From Mesorhizobium sp. (GTDB lineage: Bacteria > Pseudomonadota > Alphaproteobacteria > Rhizobiales > Rhizobiaceae): 64,000 bases of DNA. Positions 1-7,478 of the stretch are shown here, one piece after another. Within the stretch, counting starts at the first letter, position 1. Every line of letters begins with the position of its first letter. The notes beneath the pieces are model-generated. The model saw only the letters and a program-made list of their open reading frames with translations. It was not told where the DNA came from and ran no database searches. The stretch lies in contig SAJS01000015.1 of the NCBI GenBank assembly GCA_004017535.1, positions 62,001-126,000 of the forward strand, given 5' to 3'. The position numbers and the translations under genes are program-made.

Positions 1-786
1 GGCTTCGACTTCCGTAAACAGAAGGTATCCCGGCAAAGGTTGGCGGCGCACGATGTCACGCAGCTCGAAGGCGAAGCGCTTGAGCGGCGAAAGGCTGCCG
101 GACTTGCGATGAAGGTGGCCGATGTCGAAACGCCAGCCGGCGCGCTGGCGTCCGCCATGCTTACGCACCAGCCGGTAGAGCCAGCGCTCCAGACCACCCG
201 TCAGGGCGAAGTATGAACGGTCAATCGTCAGGATCAGCGCATCGTCCATGACCGCGCGGTAGAACCAATCTGGCAAGATCAGTTCGACGCCGAGCGGGCG
301 GCCGTTTCGACCGCAGCATTCCTGCCACTCGTTGATCCATGAGAAGCGATGGCGCCGACCCTCCGCCGGTTGACGAATGGAGGTGACGACGCTTGTCGCC
401 TGAAGGCGGTCGAGGGCCGCCTTCAGGCGCTGGTAGTCTCGCTTCGAGACACCGCGGCCGATGAAGGTGAGTATTTCGTATGGCGTCGCGGCCATCAGGC
501 GCGACGTGCGCAATCCGGCATCCCGCGCGTTGACGATCTGACTCGCGGCCCAGATCAGGATGTCGGCATCCCAGATCGTCGCCATGCCATGATCGGGCAT
601 CGCTTCGACACGGATCGCCACATCACCGGCGCGAAAATCGATCGGCGCGACGCGCCTGGATTTGGCAAGGGAAAAGAATGGATAGGCCATGAGATCCTGC
701 GCATCGCGTGGTGCGACAACTCCTGGCAGCGCCCGGAACAGATCGAGCTGTCCGCGCTCCGATGATTGGCGTGGTCTTCGAGACAT
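1..786 (-). CDS. repA: Replication initiator protein A (RepA/RPA family), partial
   Basis: The minus-strand reading frame starts at ATG 784-786 and stays open to the left edge (262 codons), so the C-terminus is outside the window. The N-terminus reads MSRRPRQSSERGQLDLFRAL. It is followed by the family pattern YPFFSLAKSRR, IDFRAGD, a WDADILIWAASQI motif and RSYFALTGGLERWLYRLVRK, which I recognise as the RPA-type replication initiator of alphaproteobacterial plasmids and ICEs. Such proteins would initiate replication at an element-borne origin, which helps excised elements persist. The gene follows the HTH gene with only 8 bp between them, so the two are probably one transcript. The RepA-HTH-DUF736 order is typical of this ICE backbone. 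Family recognition is from memory of motifs, not a search. Confidence 0.85.
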   Translation of the reverse strand, partial: MSRRPRQSSERGQLDLFRALPGVVAPRDAQDLMAYPFFSLAKSRRVAPIDFRAGDVAIRVEAMPDHGMATIWDADILIWAASQIVNARDAGLRTSRLMAATPYEILTFIGRGVSKRDYQRLKAALDRLQATSVVTSIRQPAEGRRHRFSWINEWQECCGRNGRPLGVELILPDWFYRAVMDDALILTIDRSYFALTGGLERWLYRLVRKHGGRQRAGWRFDIGHLHRKSGSLSPLKRFAFELRDIVRRQPLPGYLLFTEVEA

Positions 787-794
787 AAGGAGGG

Positions 795-1076
795 TCAGCG
801 CCTCTCGCGCCCGGCATAGGGGATCAGGCGTTTCGCCGGAGGTTTAGCAGGCAGCACCGACCCACGTGGATCGGTTGTCGACGTCATGGCGCCCCGCTGA
901 GCCCAGGCCTGAAGGTCGTCGACAGAATAGACGACGCGGCCGCCAAGTTTGCGATAAGCAGGCCCGGTCCCGTAGGTGCGGTGTTTCTCCAGCGTGCGCG
1001 CCGAAAGGCTGAGGAAGTGCGCAGCTTCCGAAGTGCGCAGGTAGCGCGGCGGCAATGGCGCGGCGTCGGCATTCAT
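795..1076 (-). CDS. AlpA/MerR-like helix-turn-helix protein (candidate excisionase or ICE regulator)
   Basis: This is a 93-residue protein. Residues 12-62 form a winged-helix excisionase-type domain: YLRTSEAAHFLSLSARTLEK, then GPAYRKLGGRVVYSVDDLQAW. This pattern is shared by AlpA-like regulators and recombination directionality factors such as RdfS of the Mesorhizobium symbiosis ICE. The tail is basic and disordered. The gene stops 8 bp before repA starts, so the two are probably co-transcribed. In rhizobial ICEs a protein of this kind either drives excision or regulates the replication and transfer genes. Which of these applies here cannot be read from sequence alone. Confidence 0.8.
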   Translation of the reverse strand: MNADAAPLPPRYLRTSEAAHFLSLSARTLEKHRTYGTGPAYRKLGGRVVYSVDDLQAWAQRGAMTSTTDPRGSVLPAKPPAKRLIPYAGRERR

Positions 1077-1338
1077 GAGGTGTCTCCTTCCGGCCGTTGC
1101 GGTTGAACGGCGATCGGTGGCCAGGATGGAGGAGCTTGGGGACGGTGATCAGGTGCGCAATTGAGGGGCGCTATTTCGCACCGCTCAGAAGGCTTTGGGC
1201 AGTGGCGCTGGCGGGCGCAGCAATTGGTTGTAGCCGCCGCTCAATTATGCCATTGCGGATCAACCAACGCGTCTGATGACAGGAGGCCCGGTCATGGCGG
1301 CCGGCGGCGCGAAGAGCTTCGACCATCAGCATGAGAAG

Positions 1339-1370
1339 AAGCCTCGCCCGGCATTGGCCGGGCGAGGCTT
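1339..1370 (-). terminator. Perfect 14-bp hairpin just downstream of DUF736
   Basis: Arms at 1339-1352 and 1357-1370 are exact reverse complements, GC-rich, with a 4-nt loop. The right arm is followed on the plus strand by TTAATT. The hairpin begins 5 bp after the DUF736 stop codon. It looks like a rho-independent terminator or a 3'-end stabiliser separating DUF736 from the HTH-repA pair. The remaining 260 bp up to the HTH gene (1077-1338) show no convincing gene. Confidence 0.6.
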
Positions 1371-1375
1371 TTAAT

Positions 1376-1702
1376 TCACTCGCCGTTGCGGCGGTTGGGG
1401 CGGGACCAGATGAGGCTGTGGCCCTCGCCTTCCTCGTCGGCGAAGAGGTTGGCGTAGATCGGAGCGGTGAAGCTCGGGTCGTCGAGCTTGAGCCCGAGAT
1501 AGTCGCGGCCCTCGTTGGAGCGTTTCGACCAGGCGGCGCCGATCTCGGCCTTGCCGACGACGACGCGGTGGGTTGGAGCGTTCTCGCCGTTGGCCCTTGT
1601 GTCGCGGACGATGCGCACGCCCTTGGCGTGGACGCTGAGGGTGACGATCTCGCCGGTGAACTCGTTCGCATTGGTCTTCTTGAAAGTGCCGATGGTAGCC
1701 AT
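1376..1702 (-). CDS. DUF736 family protein (ICE/plasmid backbone)
   Basis: This is a 108-residue protein. I place the start at ATG 1700-1702 because GGAG lies about 7 nt upstream and the protein then begins MATIGTFKKTNANEFTGEI, the usual N-terminus of DUF736. The family's signature end, EGHSLIWSRPNRRNGE, is complete. DUF736 proteins are small and abundant on rhizobial and sphingomonad plasmids and ICEs. Their biochemical role is unknown. The gene sits upstream of the HTH-repA pair as in other elements with this backbone. A second, broken DUF736 C-terminus lies at 7311-7372. Confidence 0.9.
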   Translation of the reverse strand: MATIGTFKKTNANEFTGEIVTLSVHAKGVRIVRDTRANGENAPTHRVVVGKAEIGAAWSKRSNEGRDYLGLKLDDPSFTAPIYANLFADEEGEGHSLIWSRPNRRNGE

Positions 1703-2443
1703 TTTCAGTCTCCGTTTTTTTCGTTTCCGAGCCCGCACCATGCGACCTCGATGGCGATCATGAGGCCGAAGGCGAGTGCTGCCGCATCGCTTGGCGACCG
1801 CAGCTAAGCGGAGGATGGCGCAGGCGCGGGTTTCTTGGTTCGCGAGGAATGGGCTTTGCCCAGGGGAAGAAACTCGCGCCGCGCCGTTGCGGCAAAGGCG
1901 CTCGAGGCTTCAGCCGTCCTTCGGCCAGATCAGCCCGTTCGAGAGGTCGTTGATGCGCTCTGCAAACGGGGGAAGCAGGGGCATGGCGGTATCCGGGCCG
2001 ACGAGGGCCTGAAGCGAACTATTCGCAGGTAGGGTGCCGACAACCTCTAAGTTTCCGGGATCACGGCTAAATCCCATCTGGCAAAGGGGCTCTGCTGGGG
2101 CGGACTTGGCGCCCAAATAATCACCAATGCCGGCCATCATTGCGGCCCGCATGGCGCCCCCGGACGTCAGCTGTCGCCATCAACCCGCGAGCTTAAGGAA
2201 CTGTTCAAAGAGCTGCGGAAGAAAAGCTCTTATCCTCCCACCATCGACAGGCCCAATGAAGCAGCCTGAAAGAGCGTCGTGGCAGTCCACGCGGTCACCC
2301 GAGGGACTGGATGGGCCACCCTCGGTCTTCGGCTTGAGTAACGTTATCGCGACCTGGGTCTGGCTGAGGGAACAACCGGATCGAGCACCGGTTCGGGTTC
2401 GGCTCAAGGCCCAAGGCAAACACACTGACCAAGGGAGTATGCG
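1703..2443. other. Gene-poor stretch between DUF736 and the EF-hand gene
   Basis: About 740 bp separate DUF736 from the EF-hand gene. The only reading frame worth noting is the 80-codon minus-strand frame at 1910-2152, listed separately. I saw no repeat, tRNA or clear promoter. It probably marks the junction between ICE backbone and cargo. Confidence 0.4.
1910..2152 (-). CDS. Small hypothetical protein, 80 aa
   Basis: The minus-strand frame begins MRAAMMAGIGDYLGAKSAPA and ends LSNGLIWPKDG. Its composition is balanced rather than the Arg/Pro-rich type expected of shadow frames, so it may be real. It could also be the remnant of a longer gene. I do not recognise a family and see no signal peptide or membrane segment. 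No strong ribosome binding site is evident. Confidence 0.3.
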   Translation of the reverse strand: MRAAMMAGIGDYLGAKSAPAEPLCQMGFSRDPGNLEVVGTLPANSSLQALVGPDTAMPLLPPFAERINDLSNGLIWPKDG

Positions 2444-2968
2444 ATGCGATACATACGAAGAACGGCGGCGGTTGCCGCCGCCTTGATGATCGTCACCTTT
2501 CCTGCGCTCGCGCAGACAACCGGAACGCCGGCGCCCACCCCGACGACGGAGCCCTCCCCGGCGGGGCCGTTGCCGGACGCCAACGGACAAGCGAGCGGTC
2601 CAACGCGTGAAATGATCCGCCAGATGATAGAGCAAGCCGTGCAAGAGAGGATGCAACAGGAGCGCGATTCCGCCGTAGTCGGCCGCCAGGACGCTCAGGG
2701 AGATCGCTGGCAAAAGCATCGTGACCGCGGCCCTGATCAGGGGCGACGAATGGCGGAGCATCCAGGCGCTCGGATGATGCGTGGCGCCGGGATGCGATTG
2801 ATGTTCGCTCTTCTGGATACCGATGGAGACGGAGCCCTGTCCGAAAACGAGGTGCAAGACACGGTCGGCAGGATTTTCAATGCCATCGACCAGAACGGCG
2901 ATGGAAAGATAGACCTGGACGAAATCCAGGCGTTCTTGCATGGCTCGACCACCGACGAGATGCCCTGA
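2444..2968 (+). CDS. Secreted EF-hand calcium-binding protein
   Basis: The protein has 174 residues. The N-terminus RRTAAVAAALMIVTFPALAQ is a signal peptide with an Ala-Leu-Ala cleavage site, so the protein should be periplasmic. A Pro/Thr-rich linker and a Gln/Arg/Met-rich helical region (about residues 55-110) follow. Two EF-hand loops close the protein: DTDGDGALSENE near residue 123 and DQNGDGKIDLDE near residue 147, each with the canonical acidic positions 1, 3, 5 and 12. AAGGGAG lies 6 nt before the start. It is followed by another small exported protein (DUF1236). It probably binds calcium in the envelope; the partner is unknown. Confidence 0.85.
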   Translation: MRYIRRTAAVAAALMIVTFPALAQTTGTPAPTPTTEPSPAGPLPDANGQASGPTREMIRQMIEQAVQERMQQERDSAVVGRQDAQGDRWQKHRDRGPDQGRRMAEHPGARMMRGAGMRLMFALLDTDGDGALSENEVQDTVGRIFNAIDQNGDGKIDLDEIQAFLHGSTTDEMP

Positions 2969-3157
2969 TAGCGATTGAGCGGCGAGCGGACTAGGCCTTA
3001 GGTCCCACTGCGACAACGAATTGGTCGCACGCCGAAGTTTCAGCGAAACATCGATCCCGTGTGGCCATTGGCTACATGGAGCGCTGAAAACGAGTCTTCT
3101 GCGTTCTGCTGGCCAAGAGCCCGCATTTGGGCGGGACGCATACCAAGGAGTAAAGAC

Positions 3158-3457
3158 ATGAAATCGCTGATCGCCAATTCCGTCGCTGGCCTGCTGCTCC
3201 TCTCAGGCGCAAGCGTTGCAATCGCGGATACCGTGGTCCTGGCACCCGATCAGGAAACCACCATCCGTGAGTATGTGAAGAAGGAGCCTCTCGCTTCGAT
3301 CAAGCTGCCGGGCATCGAGCTGAAGGTGGGTTCGACCGTGCCCGAGAAGGTCGAACTGCACAAAGTCCCGAACGTTAAATACGAATACACGGTGATCGAC
3401 AACCGTACCGTGGTCGTCGATCCAGAAACGCATACGGTCGTCAAGGTGCTCGACTGA
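3158..3457 (+). CDS. DUF1236 domain-containing exported protein
   Basis: The protein has 99 residues. I chose ATG 3158 because AAGGAG lies 7 nt upstream and the product then starts with a clear signal peptide, MKSLIANSVAGLLLLSGASV, with cleavage near AIA-D. The mature part carries the DUF1236 pattern: GSTVPEKVELHKVP, then YEYTVIDNRTVVVDPETHTV, which is typical of small rhizobial periplasmic proteins often present in several copies per genome. The function is unknown. It sits between the EF-hand gene and the debranching-type enzyme, all on the plus strand. Confidence 0.85.
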   Translation: MKSLIANSVAGLLLLSGASVAIADTVVLAPDQETTIREYVKKEPLASIKLPGIELKVGSTVPEKVELHKVPNVKYEYTVIDNRTVVVDPETHTVVKVLD

Positions 3458-3684
3458 CGGCACTTTCCAGTGGGAGAGCCAAAGCGCTCTCCCCTGGGAG
3501 ATCTTAGACTCCTGGCAAAGGTTGGATTCGGCTACCTTCGCTGCATCGGCTTAATCGTTTCGATCAACAGCGCGCTCCCGGGCGACTGGCCCTTCATTGA
3601 GTGTGCCAGGGACGCCACTTGCCCATTCGTCGCTCCAGCGCCAGATAGGTAAGTATCTCGTTGGACATCTGAGCCACATACCCC

Positions 3685-5844
3685 ATGGCCCTGGAAATTG
3701 CGATCGGCCCGCCGCGCTTGGCGATCAATCAGGGCCTCAACTTTTTGGTGACGCAGCAAGATGGCCAAATCGCTTGGCCCACACATCAAGGTCTCTACGC
3801 TTCGGACACCCGTCTCGTCTCCACTTGGCAAATATACGCCAACGGAGAACCCTGGGATCTTCTCAACTCGGGCAACATTGCGCACTTCGCGGCCAAGATC
3901 TACCTCGTAAACCGCGCTTTCGCCACCGAGGCGGGTCCGGTGAGGTCTGGCGATTTAGGGCTGCTCATCGGACGCGCGTTGGATCAGGGAGGGCTTCATG
4001 AGGACCTGGACCTGGTCAACCACGGTCGCGACATCATCCAATTCAATCTGGAAGTCGGAATTCGCAGCGATTTTGCCGATCTGTTTGAGGTAAAAGCCGA
4101 CGACATCGTCCGCCGGGGTCGCATCGTCACCGATTGGGACCAAAGAAATTCACGCCTCAGAACGACCTACGCTAACCAGGATTTTCGCCGGGCTATCACA
4201 GTCACGGTCCGTCGGACGCTGACCCGGCCTGTTTACGCCAATGGGCGGATCAGCTTCGATGTCAAGCTTGAGCCTGGCGCCACCTGGCACACGTGCCTCC
4301 TTTATGACTTTAGCCAGGATCATACGATCCGGCGGGCACAACGCGCCTGTGTCGACAAATGCCTCAACTCGAAAGCGGCCAAACGAGTAGCGGCCTGGCG
4401 CCGCGCCGGGTGCAAATTGAGCACCTCGAACGACCAATTCCGCCAGCTCTACAATCAGGCGATCGAAGACATGGCAGCGCTTCGTCTTCCTATCGAAGGC
4501 ACGGACGAAATGGAGTATGTTCCAGCTGCGGGATTGCCGTGGTTCATAGGGCTGTTTGGCCGTGACAGCTTGATCGTCTCCCTTCAGAACGCCTTGGTCT
4601 ATCCCGACTTCGCCCGCGGTGCCCTAGATGTCCTGGGTCGGTTTCAGGCTACATCGCGGGACGACTTTCGGGATGCCGAGCCAGGAAAGATTATGCACGA
4701 GCTCCGCACCGGCGAACTCGCTCATTTTCATCTCGTTCCCCATACGCCTTATTACGGCACTGCCGACGCAACGCCCCTTTATCTGATCGTTCTCCACAAC
4801 GCCTGGCGGTGCACAGGCGACGACCGGCTACTCGATCGGCACATCGAAACCGCCGAGAAATGCCTGGACTGGATCGACCGCTATGGCGATCGCGACGGCG
4901 ATGGTTTTCAGGAATATGAAACCCGTTCGAGGCTCGGTTACGAGAACCAGAGTTGGAAAGATGCGTCTGACGCAGTCGTGTACCCTGACGGCTCAGCGGT
5001 AAGGGGACCGAAGGCGCTTTGCGAGTTGCAAGGCTATGTCTATGACGCGTGGCAGCGCATGGCAGAGATCTATGACGCCAGAGGCAACAAACCTCGCGCC
5101 GAGCAGCTTAGGGGCAAGGCCAGGACGCTGTTCGAACGATTCAACGATGTGTTTTGGGATGAGGCTTCCGGGTTCTATGCTTTCGCCCTGGACAGTAACA
5201 AGAGTCCTGTTCTGAGCATAACCTCCAATCCCGGTCATTGTCTCTGGTCGGGCATTGTTCCGCAGGAACGCGCGGCAAAGGTGGTCCAACGGATGATGAG
5301 GCCGGATATGTGGAGCGGCTGGGGCATCCGGACCCTATCGGCCGATCACCCCGCCTACAATCCCAACTCCTATCAGACCGGCTCTGTCTGGCCACACGAC
5401 AACGGCCTGATTGCGTTGGGGTTCAGACGCTACGGCTTCTTTGAGGAGGCTGCTCGCCTGGCCGGCGACGTCAGCGGCGCGGCAAGCTATTTCATGCAGC
5501 ATAGAATGCCCGAACTCTATGCCGGGTCGCCTCGGACGCCCACCACCTTTCCAGTGCAATACAAGAGGGCCAATGTGCCTCAAGCTTGGGCAGCCGGGTC
5601 CTGCTTTGCTTTGCTGCAAGCCATCATCGGCTTCCAGCCCGACGGTCCCAATGGAAAACTCTACCTCGATCCCAAACTCCCGGATTGGATGCCGGAACTG
5701 GCGTTGAGGGACATGCGTGTCGGCAGGGAGCGGCTGGACATCCAGTTCTGGCGCGAGAAGGAGACGACTTGTTGGAAAGTCGTCGGTGGCGACCCCACGA
5801 CGGTGGCGGCGCGAACTTGCGCGACCGGCCCTCGGTTGGCATGA
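3685..5844 (+). CDS. Amylo-alpha-1,6-glucosidase (glycogen-debranching-type glycoside hydrolase)
   Basis: The protein has 719 residues. The N-terminal domain (about 1-220) is the beta-rich domain found before bacterial amylo-alpha-1,6-glucosidases: INQGLNFLVTQQDGQIAW, then GLYASDTRLVSTWQIYANGE. The rest is an (alpha/alpha)6 barrel with LPWFIGLFGRDSLIVSLQNA, the acidic region DRYGDRDGDGFQEYETRS, and the late motifs YQTGSVWPHDNGLIALGFRR and FPVQYKRANVPQAWAAGS. These are features of the AGL/GH-type debranching superfamily, and the length matches complete proteins. It lacks a signal peptide, so it should act in the cytoplasm on alpha-glucan branches or a related oligosaccharide. The exact substrate cannot be assigned. 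It is cargo within the element and is flanked by two export-type small genes upstream. Confidence 0.85.
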   Translation: MALEIAIGPPRLAINQGLNFLVTQQDGQIAWPTHQGLYASDTRLVSTWQIYANGEPWDLLNSGNIAHFAAKIYLVNRAFATEAGPVRSGDLGLLIGRALDQGGLHEDLDLVNHGRDIIQFNLEVGIRSDFADLFEVKADDIVRRGRIVTDWDQRNSRLRTTYANQDFRRAITVTVRRTLTRPVYANGRISFDVKLEPGATWHTCLLYDFSQDHTIRRAQRACVDKCLNSKAAKRVAAWRRAGCKLSTSNDQFRQLYNQAIEDMAALRLPIEGTDEMEYVPAAGLPWFIGLFGRDSLIVSLQNALVYPDFARGALDVLGRFQATSRDDFRDAEPGKIMHELRTGELAHFHLVPHTPYYGTADATPLYLIVLHNAWRCTGDDRLLDRHIETAEKCLDWIDRYGDRDGDGFQEYETRSRLGYENQSWKDASDAVVYPDGSAVRGPKALCELQGYVYDAWQRMAEIYDARGNKPRAEQLRGKARTLFERFNDVFWDEASGFYAFALDSNKSPVLSITSNPGHCLWSGIVPQERAAKVVQRMMRPDMWSGWGIRTLSADHPAYNPNSYQTGSVWPHDNGLIALGFRRYGFFEEAARLAGDVSGAASYFMQHRMPELYAGSPRTPTTFPVQYKRANVPQAWAAGSCFALLQAIIGFQPDGPNGKLYLDPKLPDWMPELALRDMRVGRERLDIQFWREKETTCWKVVGGDPTTVAARTCATGPRLA

Positions 5845-6056
5845 TGGCTCAAGAATAGGATTTACAATTTCAGTGTACGCAAATACCGGCGACGTGAAGA
5901 CGCAATCCGTGGGGTCGTCGGGGGATGCGACGGTGAGATCGCCACCAGACCGCCTCCGAGCACATTATAGTGAAGCGACCGGTCCTCGACTCGATCAGGC
6001 GATCAATTCGCACTTCTTCCAAAGCGCACGACAGCGTTTCATTGCACAAAAGCCCC
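5845..6056. other. Short intergenic stretch, convergent junction
   Basis: About 210 bp separate the debranching enzyme (plus) from the FseA-like gene (minus). I see no gene or clear terminator. It may be a junction between cargo and a second ICE regulatory block. Confidence 0.3.
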
Positions 6057-6804
6057 TCAAAAATGGCGCCGTCGCGCGCGCAGCAATTGGCGATAGCCGC
6101 GCTCGACCATTTTCAGGCCGTCGCGCAAGAGGCGATGCGTTTGGTAGCGGAAAGCCGAGTCGTGCCAATCGGCGACGCTGACCAGCCGCCGGCCGAACAG
6201 GGCGGTCGCGACTTCAAAGTGGGATGCCTGTTGGTCCCGGCCATCCAAGCATCGCAGCATGTTGCCCAGACGGCGGCGCTGGGCTGCGGTCAAGCGGGCG
6301 TCGGGAAGGTATTGCCTGTGTATCGCGCGGATGAACCGCTCGATCGCGTGAAGCCTGTCATGTGCCATTTCATCGAGGGGAATGATAGCTGCAAGCGGCT
6401 TGCCCGGCTGTGTCTCGCCGAGAAGTGCCAGCTGTCCGCCTGGCGGAGATCGCATATGACGGCCCATCTCGTCATGCCGGCCGCCGGCAAGTGGGACGTC
6501 GAAGGGGCTGCCCTCCCCTGCGCGCAGATCCGGCGGAACCTCGACAAGATTGACGATGCCAGGGTCGACCTGAGGTGCCCAATAGACGGGCTGTTCGACC
6601 GCGGACTTGTCAGGCCTGGCAGCGAAACTGTAACCCCCAACGTTTGCGCAGCGCGCGGATTGCCTTGGTTGAGCGGGAGGCGGCATAGTCCTGCTGATAC
6701 TGCGGATTGCGTCGCAGAAACTCCCAGGCGATCGCATCGGCAGCCGCGCCTTTGACGAAGGCATATGCTTGTGGGTCACGCCACTGCGATGTATCCGGCT
6801 TCAT
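6057..6804 (-). CDS. fseA: FseA-like excision activator made by +1 ribosomal frameshift (DUF6499 plus DUF2285)
   Basis: Two overlapping minus-strand frames encode it. The first (ATG 6802-6804, 64 codons) is a DUF6499-type domain beginning MKPDTSQWRDPQAYAFVKGA, with AWEFLRRNPQYQQDY and ending RKRWGLQF then RCQA-stop. The second, in the +1 frame, reads on from that Phe as AARPDKSAVEQPVYW and continues as a DUF2285 domain to 6057. Shifting at codon 60 gives a 248-residue fusion. The same layout is known for msi172-msi171 of the Mesorhizobium loti symbiosis ICE, where tRNA-Phe slips from UUU to UUC and the product FseA activates the excisionase gene. DUF2285 is described as a helix-turn-helix variant. 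A purine-rich SD (GGAAGGA) precedes the start. The assignment rests on domain order, frame relation and slip codon; no search was run. Confidence 0.8.
6622..6627 (-). promoter_or_regulatory. Programmed +1 frameshift site (UUU-C)
   Basis: On the minus strand codon 60 of the first frame is TTT (6627-6625), followed by C (6624). Slippage of tRNA-Phe from UUU to UUC shifts reading by +1 and opens the DUF2285 frame. Without slippage translation stops four codons later. The site lies right after the WGL-x-F motif at the end of the DUF6499 part. Confidence 0.7.
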
Positions 6805-6820
6805 CCGCGTCCTTCCCTTC

Positions 6821-7108
6821 TCAAGGATTTGATAGGAGGACGCGACGCGGAGCGAAATCCTTAGATTCCGGCATTGACGAGTGGAAGAGGAGAGACTCCA
6901 ACCGCGCCGAGTAGTAGGTTATCGCGGCCTGGATGAGGCGCTGCAGGTCGTCCAATGCCGAGCGGCTTTGCAGCAGAGGGAATTCGAAGATGTCGGTGTT
7001 GTCGTTCGCTTCCCGAACCACGACCGCAAGCTTGGCGATCACGCTCGCCAACGATTGGGCAGGTGTCGCCGCAAGCTCGGTCAACAAGGCACCGGCCTTC
7101 CCGGTCAC
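6821..7108 (-). CDS. Conserved-looking hypothetical protein upstream of the FseA-like gene
   Basis: The protein has 95 residues from a GTG start (7106-7108) and ends 16 bp before the FseA-like start, suggesting one transcript. The core is PAQSLASVIAKLAVVV, then DIFEFPLLQSRSALDDLQRL. This resembles a group of small rhizobial plasmid/ICE proteins with the pattern IAAKL-x-V ... FPW ... SAL-x-DL that I recall but cannot name. It is helical, with no signal or membrane segment. It could act with the excision activator. The annotation is tentative. Confidence 0.5.
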   Translation of the reverse strand: MTGKAGALLTELAATPAQSLASVIAKLAVVVREANDNTDIFEFPLLQSRSALDDLQRLIQAAITYYSARLESLLFHSSMPESKDFAPRRVLLSNP

Positions 7109-7310
7109 ACTCCTCCTCCGCCGTCAGGGGCGTCGGGATGGCTGCTGCCGGTGCCAGTCGCTTCCCCGCGCCCGAAGGCTGGCATCGAAGTACTTCCCAG
7201 CAACGGGATTCAGTTGCGAAAGAGCAGTTGATCGCGGGCATCATCGCACAAAAGCTGGCTTCGTATCGAGCTCGCCCCACTGAGTCGGGTAGGCTCGCTT
7301 GACCCCCACT
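7109..7310. other. Degraded stretch between ICE regulatory genes
   Basis: I found no supportable gene in these 200 bp. They separate the 95-residue gene from a DUF736 C-terminal scrap and look like decayed backbone. Confidence 0.3.
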
Positions 7311-7372
7311 CAATGTTGCGGGCGGCGGGGCGGGACCAGATGAGGATGTGGCCCTCGTCTCCGTTCGATCGC
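7311..7372 (-). pseudogene. Fragment of a second DUF736 gene
   Basis: The minus strand encodes NGDEGHILIWSRPAARN, nearly the same as the conserved C-terminus EGHSLIWSRPNRRN of the intact DUF736 protein at 1376-1702. Nucleotides are also alike: GGGGCGGGACCAGATGAGG occurs in both. The upstream 80 or so codons of DUF736 are missing. This is a remnant of another copy of the ICE backbone. Confidence 0.75.
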
Positions 7373-7478
7373 CTCAAATTGGTGGAGCGCCCAATTCGTT
7401 CCCTTTTTGTTCTATTCACTGCTGCGGGTATCGGCTAAACTGACGCCTCAAGAAACCGATTCTTCCGAGGCGATTTCG

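Noticed and set aside
1171-1330. A lytic transglycosylase gene between DUF736 and the HTH gene, as in some related elements
   Set aside because: The only frame here is a short tail antisense or out of frame to DUF736 with no transglycosylase motif.
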